From assembly GCA_003139735.1 (NCBI GenBank), contig PLGA01000009.1, positions 1-6,036 of the forward strand: a stretch of DNA of 6,036 nt. Reading direction: 5' to 3'. This document shows, piece after piece, positions 1 through 5,223 of this stretch. The position numbers and the translations under genes were made by a program. The notes beneath the pieces are model-generated. The model saw nothing but the letters and a program-made list of their open reading frames with translations. It made no database searches and was not told the origin of the DNA. The DNA is from Bryobacterales bacterium. Its GTDB lineage: Bacteria > Acidobacteriota > Terriglobia > Bryobacterales > Bryobacteraceae. Every line of letters begins with the position of its first letter. The stretch's first letter is position 1.

Positions 1-2
1 CG

Positions 3-2510
3 ACCGTTCGATTGAGCTACGACGATGTAGAGAAGCGCTGGCTGGTGACAGCGTTTGAGAAGAGGCCATCTACCGGAGAGAGTCCAACCGGCCCCGGATC
101 CCCGAATCGGGGTGGCGGCCCGGTCATTGCGCCGCCAAACGGCCCTTCGGTTCCTCCGGCTCCCGAGGGAAGCGGCGGTGCACCTGGTTCCAGTGTGGCT
201 CCGGGGGGCGGCGCAGTCAAGCGGGTGGATCCGCTGCTCGGGACGCACGTGGATCCCAGCGCGGTGCGGCAATTCTTTGGCGACGAGACGGGGACCTCGC
301 TGGTGGGGTCCATCCTCAGGGCCGACGCGAAAGAGGCGCTGGCTCTGAAGGCCAAGCGCGATGCGGCGCTGGCGGAGGTCGAGAAAGCCAAGGGCACGCC
401 CGGGGAACAAAAGTTCGGGCAGAAAACCATCCACTATTTCACGGGCGAGCGCGATCTGTGGGGCGCACGGGTTAACCAGGTGATCGCGCGGTTGCGCAAG
501 ATGGTTCCGGATCACGTCGAGCAGGAAGCGATCTCGCTGATGCGCGACTTCAAGGGGCGCGAGCAAGAGCTGACACAATTCCTGGCCGGGACGCACCCGG
601 CGTTTCAGGACCTCGATTCGAAGCAGCCGCTGATGCGCGGGCTGGCGGGATCGGAAACGGCCACGGCGCGGGAACGCATCGAGCAGTTGCGGCCGGCGAT
701 CCTGCGGGCGCTCGATCCGACGCCGCGCATGAGGGAGGCGGACGCGGTATTGAGCAAGATTGCGGCGGGGACGCTGGCGGAGGGGCAGCGGCTGGGGATT
801 CTGGAGAGCCGGTGGACGCCGGAGCAGTACAACCCGCACATCCTGCATCCCAAGGGCGAGGGCGAAGTGCCAACCGCGCCGGCGGGAGACCGCGTGGGGC
901 GCGCGATCGGCGGCAAGATGTCGCGCTACTTCGCGTTCGCCGAGACGCGGCAGTTCCCGACGCTGCTCGACGCGGTGGTGAATAACTACCGGCCGAAGAC
1001 GCTCAACGCATTCGACGCGTTCACAATTCACGGGGATAAGTTCGCGACGGCGCGGGCGACGCACATCCTGACCGGGCTGCTCTCGAACGAAGGCGCTGGC
1101 AAGTGGGGGGTCAAAGAGAACGCGCCGGAGGGCTGGGTCCCACTGGCCGCGCACTCGACCGAGTTCCGGAACCTGGTGGGGTACGCCGATCCGGAGGGAT
1201 TGCCGGCAGCGGCCGAGCAGCGGCTGTTTGTGCCGCAGTTCATCTCCGATGCGCTCCGGCCGATCACCGATCCCGATTACATGGGGCGCGTTCCGCTGTT
1301 TCGCGCGATGCGTATGACGCAGGCGTATCAGAAGGCCGTGCAGCTCGGGCTGAGTTTCTTCCACGCGTACACCGAGAATTTGATGGCGCTGGCCAATATG
1401 GGGCCAACCGGGTGGGTAAAGGCCTTGCGCGCGAACCGCGAGAGTCCGGAGTTCCTACTGGCAGAGCGGGACATGATCGCGCACGGAGGAACCAGCGCGA
1501 TCCAGGGCCACACGTTCGACGCGTATCGCGCGCTCGAACCCGGGTCGATTCCGACGTGGAGCGATATCTGGAGGCGCGCGCCGGTGCTCCACCAGGCGGA
1601 CGCGCTGGCGGGCAAGATTACGGATTTCACATTCGGGAATTTGCAGCGGCGCTTCAAGGTGACTGATTACCAGGTGCACCTGGTGGGGTGGCTGGCCAAG
1701 CATCCGGAGGCCTCGGCCATGGAGACCTCGGCGGCCAAACAGTCGATGGCCAAAGAAGTGAACGCCGTCTATGGCGGGCTGAACTGGGAAAACCTGGGGG
1801 TGAACCGGGCCACCACGGAGATCGTACGGGCGCTGATGCTGGCGCCGGATTGGACGTTCAGCAACGTGTTCAACGTGAAGTACGCGGCGGAGCGGGGAAC
1901 GCCGGCGGGGCGGATGGCGCGCATGTTCTGGATCCGCACGATCGCCGGCGGGCTGGCGGCGACGCAGGGGCTGAGCCTGATGCTTTCGGGGAAGCCTTCG
2001 AAGAATCTGACGCAGGTTTACTTCGGGACGGACGCGGACGGCGAGGACGTGTATCAGAACGTGTTCTTCAAAGGCGCAGGCGGCGACGCGGTGAACTTGG
2101 TTCACAACATGCTGGACTACGGGGGAGTGCAGGGTCTGGCGCGCTCGCTCGTGGGCAAGGCGGCGCCTCTGCTGCGCGCGGGCCTCCAGGTGGTACACAA
2201 CCAGGACTTCCTAGGGCGCACGATCGTGCCCAAGGGAATGAACCCAGTGGCCGGCACGGTGCGCGCAGCCCTCAAGACTGGTGAGGCGCTGGCGCCGGTT
2301 CCCTTCACGGTGGAGAACCTGTACAACATGTTGCTGGGACCGGACGCGGGGAAGTATAGCGTGCCGGAGTTCCTGACCACGACGGTGGCGGGCAATCCGC
2401 CGCGGCATGTGGCGCCGGAGGGTTACCGGGAAACGAGCCGCGGCCTGGTTCCGGAGAACGCGCCGGAGAACCAATCGATCTGGGATGAGATCCAGACGGG
2501 GAAGCGGTAA
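3..2510 (+). CDS. Large phage polyvalent protein, C-terminal part (5' end outside window)
   Basis: The frame is open to the left edge. The TTG at 12 is the first possible start, but codons before it (reading T-V-R) fit the same protein, so I treat the gene as 5'-partial, with at least 835 residues visible. Residues 1-18 counted from the TTG (SYDDVEKRWLVTAFEKR) resemble the closing strands of PBECR-type phage nuclease domains, which typically end in W-L-(L/V)-T-A-(Y/F)-E-K. A disordered Gly/Pro/Ser linker follows (about residues 19-68), then a long, mostly helical region rich in charged residues (about 70-250). Next come aromatic-rich segments and a C-terminal part with the stretch GVNRATTEIVRALMLAPDW (about 596-614) and a hydrophobic stretch RTIAGGLAATQGLSLML (642-658). 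This architecture fits phage polyvalent proteins, which are injected or virion-associated and carry several effector domains plus 'large polyvalent protein associated' domains. The family call is inference from motifs. A portal-fused or other structural protein is an alternative. The gene lies directly upstream of the lysis-like genes, as expected at the end of a late operon. Confidence 0.6.
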   Translation, partial: TVRLSYDDVEKRWLVTAFEKRPSTGESPTGPGSPNRGGGPVIAPPNGPSVPPAPEGSGGAPGSSVAPGGGAVKRVDPLLGTHVDPSAVRQFFGDETGTSLVGSILRADAKEALALKAKRDAALAEVEKAKGTPGEQKFGQKTIHYFTGERDLWGARVNQVIARLRKMVPDHVEQEAISLMRDFKGREQELTQFLAGTHPAFQDLDSKQPLMRGLAGSETATARERIEQLRPAILRALDPTPRMREADAVLSKIAAGTLAEGQRLGILESRWTPEQYNPHILHPKGEGEVPTAPAGDRVGRAIGGKMSRYFAFAETRQFPTLLDAVVNNYRPKTLNAFDAFTIHGDKFATARATHILTGLLSNEGAGKWGVKENAPEGWVPLAAHSTEFRNLVGYADPEGLPAAAEQRLFVPQFISDALRPITDPDYMGRVPLFRAMRMTQAYQKAVQLGLSFFHAYTENLMALANMGPTGWVKALRANRESPEFLLAERDMIAHGGTSAIQGHTFDAYRALEPGSIPTWSDIWRRAPVLHQADALAGKITDFTFGNLQRRFKVTDYQVHLVGWLAKHPEASAMETSAAKQSMAKEVNAVYGGLNWENLGVNRATTEIVRALMLAPDWTFSNVFNVKYAAERGTPAGRMARMFWIRTIAGGLAATQGLSLMLSGKPSKNLTQVYFGTDADGEDVYQNVFFKGAGGDAVNLVHNMLDYGGVQGLARSLVGKAAPLLRAGLQVVHNQDFLGRTIVPKGMNPVAGTVRAALKTGEALAPVPFTVENLYNMLLGPDAGKYSVPEFLTTTVAGNPPRHVAPEGYRETSRGLVPENAPENQSIWDEIQTGKR

Positions 2511-2550
2511 GGCCCCCCTCAAACTGTCGAATTAACCGGCGGGGGGAGCT

Positions 2551-2769
2551 GTGACCATCGACGCGCGGCTGGAACAAATCGACACGAGGCTGGCGGGACT
2601 TGAAAAGCACCTGCTCGGAAACGGACAGCCCGGCTATCTTGCGCGGCAAGAGCAGCGCGTCAATCGCCTGGAGCGATGGCGCGCTTACATCACGGGCGCG
2701 GTGGTGACGCTATCGGGCCTGGTGGCGATCCTGGTTACGTTGGGCGCGGCGTGGGCGCATCACAAATGA
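2551..2769 (+). CDS. XhlA-like holin accessory: coiled coil plus one TM segment
   Basis: This 72-aa protein starts at GTG, preceded by a G-rich SD-like tract (GGGGGGAG, 2541-2548) that sits unusually close to the start codon. Residues 1-44 are amphipathic and charged with heptad-like Leu/Ile spacing (IDARLEQIDTRLAGLEKHL), including the motif GNGQPG (28-33). This motif recurs in small phage proteins that sit beside holins. Residues 46-68 form one hydrophobic segment (YITGAVVTLSGLVAILVTLG) followed by a short AHHK tail. The N-terminal coiled coil with a C-terminal membrane anchor matches the XhlA/haemolysin-like type, which works with a holin and an endolysin to release the enzyme or permeabilise the inner membrane. 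The position 40 nt after the polyvalent gene and upstream of the holin-like and hydrolase genes supports this. The assignment rests on architecture and motif, not on an alignment. Confidence 0.6.
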   Translation: MTIDARLEQIDTRLAGLEKHLLGNGQPGYLARQEQRVNRLERWRAYITGAVVTLSGLVAILVTLGAAWAHHK

Positions 2770-2806
2770 TCTTGCGCGGGGCGGCGGCGCTGGCGAATAC
2801 CCCGGC

Positions 2807-3025
2807 ATGTGGCCTAAAATTTTCCAAGCTGTAATGCAGACCGAGGAGAACTTACTCCCGGTCTTCGTGAGTAACCCGAGTACCGGCGCGATCGCCGGCG
2901 CCATCCTGGTGACCGAATCGATTTTCGGGAGTATCTTCGGGCTGCTGCCCGCCTCTCCCGCGACTCCGGCGGCCCCCGCGGCTCCCGCGCCGGCCCCTTT
3001 GCCCGCAGCCGGCAGCGCCGCGTAG
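2807..3025 (+). CDS. Small hydrophobic phage protein with Ala/Pro-rich tail, function unknown
   Basis: This 72-aa protein starts at ATG 37 nt after the XhlA-like gene, with no convincing SD, so translation may be coupled to its neighbours. Residues 1-22 are moderately amphipathic (WPKIFQAVMQTEENLLPVF). Residues 26-48 form a hydrophobic Gly/Ile/Leu segment (TGAIAGAILVTESIFGSIFG) that could span or lie on the membrane. From residue 49 to the end the protein is almost only Ala and Pro, with a few Ser, Thr, Gly and Leu. Such tails are common in extended, wall- or periplasm-spanning linkers. I do not recognise a family. Its place between two putative membrane lysis proteins suggests a role in lysis or the cell envelope, but that is by context only. 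Confidence 0.55.
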   Translation: MWPKIFQAVMQTEENLLPVFVSNPSTGAIAGAILVTESIFGSIFGLLPASPATPAAPAAPAPAPLPAAGSAA

Positions 3026-3030
3026 CGGCC

Positions 3031-3198
3031 ATGGACCGGGGAACGGCCAGCACCATCGCCGGGGGCGGGGCGGGGCTGCTGCTGCTACAGACCGTCCGGT
3101 GGGAACTGGTCGGCGTGCAGCCGGGCGAGACCGTCAAGGTGGGAATCGCTCTACTGCTCGCGCTGACCGGATACCTGATGTATCGCAAGGAGGCTTAG
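3031..3198 (+). CDS. Holin-like 55-aa protein with two hydrophobic segments
   Basis: This short frame begins with ATG 5 nt after the preceding stop and ends with TAG at 3196-3198. It translates to 55 residues: a short charged start (MDRGTAST), a hydrophobic segment at about 9-20 (IAGGGAGLLLLQ), a polar loop with TVRWELVGVQPGETVK, a second hydrophobic segment at about 37-51 (VGIALLLALTGYLM) and a basic YRKEA end. Two helices joined by a short loop with a charged C-terminus is the layout of many small holins. The last codons contain the SD of the following hydrolase gene, so the two are tightly linked and probably co-translated. There is no good SD of its own, and the TAG-N5-ATG spacing suggests coupling to the upstream gene. 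The holin call is from topology and neighbourhood only. Confidence 0.6.
   Translation: MDRGTASTIAGGGAGLLLLQTVRWELVGVQPGETVKVGIALLLALTGYLMYRKEA
3187..3193 (+). promoter_or_regulatory. Strong ribosome binding site AAGGAGG for the hydrolase gene
   Basis: AAGGAGG lies 8 nt upstream of GTG 3202, inside the last codons of the holin-like gene. It is the best SD of the plus-strand late genes. It fixes the GTG start of the permuted NlpC/P60 protein and places its translation under strong initiation, as expected for a lysis enzyme made late in large amounts. Confidence 0.85.
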
Positions 3199-3201
3199 CC
3201 C

Positions 3202-3810
3202 GTGCAGAACTGCGCACTCTACGCCAGCGCCGCGCCCACGATGCGGCCTGGCGACATCATCGCGTGCTCGGGGACGGCACTGATCTCGCACGCAATTCAA
3301 GTAGTCACCGGGTCGCCGATCACGCACGTCATGACGGTGCGCCAGGCGATCCACGCCGGCGACCCGATCTCGGACGTCGTGGTGACTCAGGCCACGATGG
3401 GCGGCGGGGAGCCGAACGGCGCGCAGTCGGATCCACTCGGCCAGGTGCTCGCGTCGCAGTACGCGAACGGGCGCGCCTGGCTGTTGACGTTGGCGCCGTC
3501 GGTGCGCGCGAAGGTGGACTGGTTCAAGTTCTATCAATTCATCGGCGCGTGCGAGGGACGCGTGAAATACGACTGGTGGGGGTTGGTGCTCTACCGGCTA
3601 GGCCTGCGCGCGCAAGTGAACCCGAAAGCGATGTTCTGCAACGAATACGCGATCGCGATCATGCAGGCCTGCGGGTCGCTGCCCCCGGCGGGCGTGGGCG
3701 TGAATCCGCGCGAGCAGACGCCGCAGGCGTTCGTGAGTATGCCGCTGTTCAGCGCGTGCCGGCAGATTTGGGGCCCGGCGGGCGCGATCAGTTGGGGCCG
3801 GGCGGGTTAG
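3202..3810 (+). CDS. Permuted NlpC/P60 (YiiX-like) cysteine hydrolase, probable lysis enzyme
   Basis: This 202-aa protein has a GTG start set by the AAGGAGG at 3187-3193. Near the N-terminus, RPGDIIACSG (15-24) followed by SHAIQVVTGSPITHVMTV (29-46) is the signature of circularly permuted papain-like NlpC/P60 proteins: a GD-I strand, a helix, then a catalytic His (H42). The nucleophile lies far downstream in MFCNEYAIAI (C146), the permuted order His before Cys, preceded by a conserved-looking Y-D-x-x-G-L element (Y123-L128). Where relatives usually have an acidic residue after the second strand, this protein reads VVVTQAT (Q63), so the third active-site residue may be Gln or lie elsewhere. 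Family members cleave peptide, amide or lipid-ester bonds. Next to holin-like genes, cleavage of cell-wall peptides is the likely job. No signal peptide is visible, so holin-dependent export is expected. A non-lytic virion role cannot be excluded. Confidence 0.75.
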   Translation: MQNCALYASAAPTMRPGDIIACSGTALISHAIQVVTGSPITHVMTVRQAIHAGDPISDVVVTQATMGGGEPNGAQSDPLGQVLASQYANGRAWLLTLAPSVRAKVDWFKFYQFIGACEGRVKYDWWGLVLYRLGLRAQVNPKAMFCNEYAIAIMQACGSLPPAGVGVNPREQTPQAFVSMPLFSACRQIWGPAGAISWGRAG

Positions 3811-3816
3811 GGTCCT

Positions 3817-4086
3817 TCAGGACGCCACTTCGGGCGGCGGAGCCACGCGAAAGGCGAAGGCGCACTCCTTGGAGTCGGATAGGGCATCCAGAAGGTCGGC
3901 CAGCGCACGGACGCGGTCTTTGATGGCGGGCTGGAACTCACGCCGGCAGGCCGGGCAGAAACTCACCGTCGTCTGCATCTTTCCGGCCAGATCGAGGGTC
4001 ATGACCGTGTGGCAGGCGCAACACTCGATCGAGAGGCGGCGCAGGTCCTCGATCGGCACCGTAAGCTCACGAATCAGGGCGCACAT
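3817..4086 (-). CDS. Zinc-ribbon protein B (89 aa), paralogue of its upstream neighbour
   Basis: The gene starts with ATG at 4086, 12 nt after the stop of zinc-ribbon protein A, with only a weak GAGAG-like SD. The sequence has two CxxC knuckles: C22-x2-C25 (ECCACHTVMTLDL) and C44-x2-C47 (SFCPACRREF), 18 residues apart, forming one four-Cys zinc ribbon. A hydrophobic PIEDLRRLSI strand precedes them, and a helix (IKDRVRALADLLDALS, about 55-70) follows. The order strand, CxxC, TLDL, CPxC, helix is the same as in its neighbour, so the two arose by duplication. Such ribbons bind nucleic acid or protein partners, and I cannot tell which. The gene converges on the hydrolase gene with only 6 nt between stop codons, and no clear terminator fits there. 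Confidence 0.7.
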   Translation of the reverse strand: MCALIRELTVPIEDLRRLSIECCACHTVMTLDLAGKMQTTVSFCPACRREFQPAIKDRVRALADLLDALSDSKECAFAFRVAPPPEVAS

Positions 4087-4097
4087 GGCTTTAGTCT

Positions 4098-4120
4098 CTC
4101 ACTTCGCGGGCGGCGGGGGC
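4098..4120. repeat. 23-bp direct repeat, copy 1 (3' end of zinc-ribbon gene A)
   Basis: A 23-bp sequence beginning CTCACTTCGCGGG is identical to 4426-4448. On the minus strand it encodes the end of the proline tail plus Ala-Lys-stop of zinc-ribbon protein A. A third, diverged version (CACTTCGGGCGGCGG, 3826-3840) encodes the tail of zinc-ribbon protein B. Confidence 0.85.
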
Positions 4121-4398
4121 GGGGGAACGCTTTGGTCGCCGTTGGCGGTAAACGTGACGGCGGAGCCGAGCTTCGCTAGGGCTTTGTAGACCTCCTGGAG
4201 GCTATCGACGGCTTCCGGAACTGCGCTATCGAAGGGCGTATCGCACCGGGGGCAGGCGCGCGGCGCCACGAACGGCCTGCGGCGCGATTCCGGCTCAAAC
4301 TCCGCGTTGAGGTCCACGGTCACGCGCGTGTTACAGCGCGGACAGGCCAACGTGGCGAAGCGGAGGTCCTTGATCGAGACGACGGATTGCTGGTACAT
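4099..4398 (-). CDS. Zinc-ribbon protein A (99 aa), paralogue of its downstream neighbour
   Basis: I chose ATG at 4398 rather than the in-frame GTG at 4404, because the SD AAGGAG (4404-4409 on the minus strand) lies 5 nt from the ATG and would overlap the GTG. The protein has C19-x2-C22 (LACPRCNTRVTVDL) and C49-x2-C52 (RACPRCDTPF), with a longer, Arg-rich 26-residue insert between knuckles than its paralogue (18). A helix (VDSLQEVYKALAKLG) follows, then a tail ending in six prolines and AK. It shares with its neighbour the order I-(K/E)-D-L-R, CxxC, (T/V)-(L/V)-D-L, C-P-x-C, acidic/basic helix. Function is unknown. One zinc site per protein and the small size suggest a regulator or adaptor. 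The 3' end of this gene is repeated exactly 328 bp away, beyond the stop of the secreted-protein gene. Confidence 0.7.
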   Translation of the reverse strand: MYQQSVVSIKDLRFATLACPRCNTRVTVDLNAEFEPESRRRPFVAPRACPRCDTPFDSAVPEAVDSLQEVYKALAKLGSAVTFTANGDQSVPPPPPPAK

Positions 4399-4403
4399 GG
4401 TCA

Positions 4404-4409
4404 CTCCTT
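4404..4409 (-). promoter_or_regulatory. Ribosome binding site that decides the start of zinc-ribbon protein A
   Basis: On the minus strand this reads AAGGAG, 5 nt before the ATG at 4398. It overlaps the GTG at 4404, so that upstream codon cannot be the start using this site. Confidence 0.75.
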
Positions 4410-4425
4410 TATGTTCGCCCCGTTC

Positions 4426-4448
4426 CTCACTTCGCGGGCGGCGGGGGC
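4426..4448. repeat. 23-bp direct repeat, copy 2 (orphan 3' end of a zinc-ribbon gene)
   Basis: This copy is identical over 23 bp to 4098-4120 but begins only at the last base of the stop codon of the 170-aa secreted protein (TAG at 4448-4450, minus strand). On the minus strand it would still read a proline run then Ala-Lys-stop. No zinc-ribbon gene is attached to it, so it looks like the leftover tail of a lost or rearranged copy. Confidence 0.8.
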
Positions 4449-4960
4449 TAAAAGAGATTCTCGCTCACGTCTTCGGAACGCAGCCCTGCCGGGGAGTGAG
4501 CGCTGGAGACGACTATTTCTTTGCGGCCACAGCGGATGGTGACTCCCTCATATGTGAAGTTGGGTTCGACAGAGCTTCGAGCATGTATTGTGCAGGCGGT
4601 GCGCCCCTCGGCGTCGAAGGCCGTCACCGCGTAAAACAAGGCATCCACGAGCTGCTGAGATCCCGCCTTATCGGCCCACGGCATCGAAACGTTGATCAGG
4701 GCCTTGTGCCCGTCGAAGATTACATCGCCGACTGGCGATGGAATCTGCGTCTTTGTAGAGAGCCTCCACTCCTCGGCGCCGGATTCCGGGCGTCGAGGCT
4801 CGGAGGCAAGCTCAACCTTGCACTGGCGGCTGAGATCGGCGAGGGCTGTCTCTTGGAGCATCCCAATCTGGAGGCGGACCCCACAAAGCGTGAGGTAGTC
4901 GGTTGTGAGAGGCTGTGCGGAAAGTAGGAGTGCGCCTGCGAGGAGGTACTGGAGTCTCAT
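4448..4960 (-). CDS. Small secreted protein with signal peptide, function unknown
   Basis: This 170-aa protein starts with ATG at 4960, overlapping the stop of the upstream 53-aa gene as ATGA. That overlap suggests translational coupling. An AAAGG tract lies about 8 nt upstream. The N-terminus MRLQYLLAGALLLSAQPL is a typical Sec signal peptide (one Arg, Leu/Ala core to residue 15). C26 (LTLCG) does not form a good lipobox. The mature part has GVRLQIGMLQETALADL (27-43), resembling the 'initial strand, G-M-x-x-x-x-A-x-x-x-L' opening of small periplasmic beta proteins. A second half follows with strands VGDVIFDGHKALINV (77-91), a helix (QQLVDALFYAVTAF) and a possible Cys pair C123/C144 (ACTIHAR, IRCGRK). 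I recall similar proteins as hypothetical in acidobacterial genomes, which is a weak memory. In a phage setting it may be a lysogenic-conversion (moron) product acting in the periplasm or outside the cell. Confidence 0.7.
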   Translation of the reverse strand: MRLQYLLAGALLLSAQPLTTDYLTLCGVRLQIGMLQETALADLSRQCKVELASEPRRPESGAEEWRLSTKTQIPSPVGDVIFDGHKALINVSMPWADKAGSQQLVDALFYAVTAFDAEGRTACTIHARSSVEPNFTYEGVTIRCGRKEIVVSSAHSPAGLRSEDVSENLF

Positions 4961-5118
4961 TTGGTTGCCTTTTTTGTCTTCGTCCAGCGCGCCTTACCGC
5001 CAGCCGATTGGACCCGCTTGCGGTCCTCGTCGCTCATGGTGGCAAAGCCCTTCGGCACTTTGACCGAGCCGCCGCGCCTGCCGAGTTCGACTGCGGCAGC
5101 GTTCTTCTTCATCGCCAT
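4957..5118 (-). CDS. 53-aa basic GGK-ARW type protein
   Basis: This short frame runs from ATG at 5118 to TGA at 4957-4959. It translates to MAMKKNAAAVELGRRGGSV..., then KGFATMSDEDRKRVQSAGGK, then ARWTKTKKATK. The pattern 'A-A-V-x-L-G-R-x-G-G', then '(M/L)-S-x-E-x-R', then 'G-G-K-A-R-W' is one I know from short basic proteins in phages, plasmids and acidobacterial or actinobacterial genomes. Their role is unclear, and nucleic-acid binding is plausible from the basic charge (net strongly positive). It is the first gene of the minus-strand group, 122 nt from the divergent plus-strand gene. Its stop overlaps the start of the secreted-protein gene (ATGA, 4957-4960). No clear SD precedes it, so initiation may be weak, or the second ATG (codon 3) may be used. 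Confidence 0.7.
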   Translation of the reverse strand: MAMKKNAAAVELGRRGGSVKVPKGFATMSDEDRKRVQSAGGKARWTKTKKATK

Positions 5119-5126
5119 GCAAAATA

Positions 5127-5139
5127 GTTTAGCATAAAC
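5127..5139. repeat. Inverted repeat GTTTA-GCA-TAAAC near the leftward gene start
   Basis: A perfect 5-bp inverted repeat with a 3-bp centre lies 8 nt upstream of the 53-aa gene's ATG. It may be an operator half-site pair or part of the -10 region; it is short enough to be chance. Confidence 0.35.
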
Positions 5140-5161
5140 CGCTTTCTGCTGCTAATTGCTA

Positions 5162-5191
5162 TTGACAAGTATAACCGCTAACTGCTATTCT
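5162..5191 (+). promoter_or_regulatory. Sigma70-type promoter for the rightward gene pair
   Basis: A perfect -35 TTGACA (5162-5167) is followed after 18 bp by the -10 TATTCT (5186-5191). Transcription would start near 5198, leaving a leader of about 40 nt before GTG 5241. The surroundings are clearly richer in A/T than the rest of the window. Direct repeats overlap both boxes, so the promoter is likely repressible. Confidence 0.65.
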
Positions 5192-5194
5192 CAA
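5168..5194 (-). promoter_or_regulatory. Possible leftward promoter for the minus-strand group
   Basis: Read on the minus strand, TTGAGA (5189-5194) and TATACT (5168-5173) are 15 bp apart, shorter than ideal. An alternative nearer the gene is TTAGCA with TAAACT (5127-5132). Either way it would overlap or abut the forward promoter, giving a face-to-face divergent switch. The hexamers are imperfect, so this is tentative. Confidence 0.3.
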
Positions 5195-5213
5195 ATCGAC
5201 ACACAGCCGCGAG

Positions 5214-5223
5214 GCTTTAAAGC
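5214..5223. repeat. 10-bp palindrome GCTTTAAAGC in the leader of the rightward operon
   Basis: A perfect palindrome lies about 15 nt downstream of the inferred transcription start and just before the SD of the gene at 5241. It could be a dimeric-regulator site or a small leader element. Its flanks do not extend the symmetry. Confidence 0.35.

Larger units (their letters stand above)
5134..5194. repeat. Iteron-like direct repeats in the divergent control region
   Basis: GCTAATTGCTATT (5151-5163) and GCTAACTGCTATT (5177-5189) match at 12 of 13 bases, 26 bp apart. A partial third unit, GCTTTCTGCT (5141-5150), matches the second at 8 of 10. The outer units also share the lead-in ATAA(A)CC (5134-5140 and 5171-5176). 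One repeat ends at the -35 box and one enters the -10 box. Repressor operators are the simplest reading; replication iterons are an alternative. Confidence 0.6.

Noticed and set aside
1455..2198. Long minus-strand frame of 247 codons inside the polyvalent gene
   Set aside because: The product is an Arg/His/Pro-rich string with no domain pattern, a typical GC-rich antisense shadow of the plus-strand gene.
2766..2834. Tiny ATG frame (22 codons) overlapping the XhlA-like gene's stop
   Set aside because: It is very short, has no SD and no recognisable product, and it overlaps the better-supported 72-aa frame at 2807.
3812..3823. GTCC-TTCA-GGAC hairpin in the gap between convergent genes
   Set aside because: The stem is only 4 bp with no T-run on either strand, too weak to call a terminator.
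3099..3923. Plus-strand frame of 274 codons across the holin-like gene, the hydrolase gene and into the zinc-ribbon region
   Set aside because: It is Arg/Gly-rich and has no SD. It overlaps the well-supported hydrolase gene, whose His/Cys motifs and AAGGAGG fix the real frame.
4307..4927. Plus-strand frame of 206 codons opposite the secreted-protein and zinc-ribbon A genes
   Set aside because: The minus strand carries a signal peptide, CxxC pairs, good SDs and an ATGA overlap. The plus frame has no comparable features.
5134..5194. Direct repeats considered as a CRISPR array
   Set aside because: The units are 13-18 bp, imperfect and separated by only 8-13 bp, with no regular spacers and no cas genes. 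An operator or iteron set fits better.
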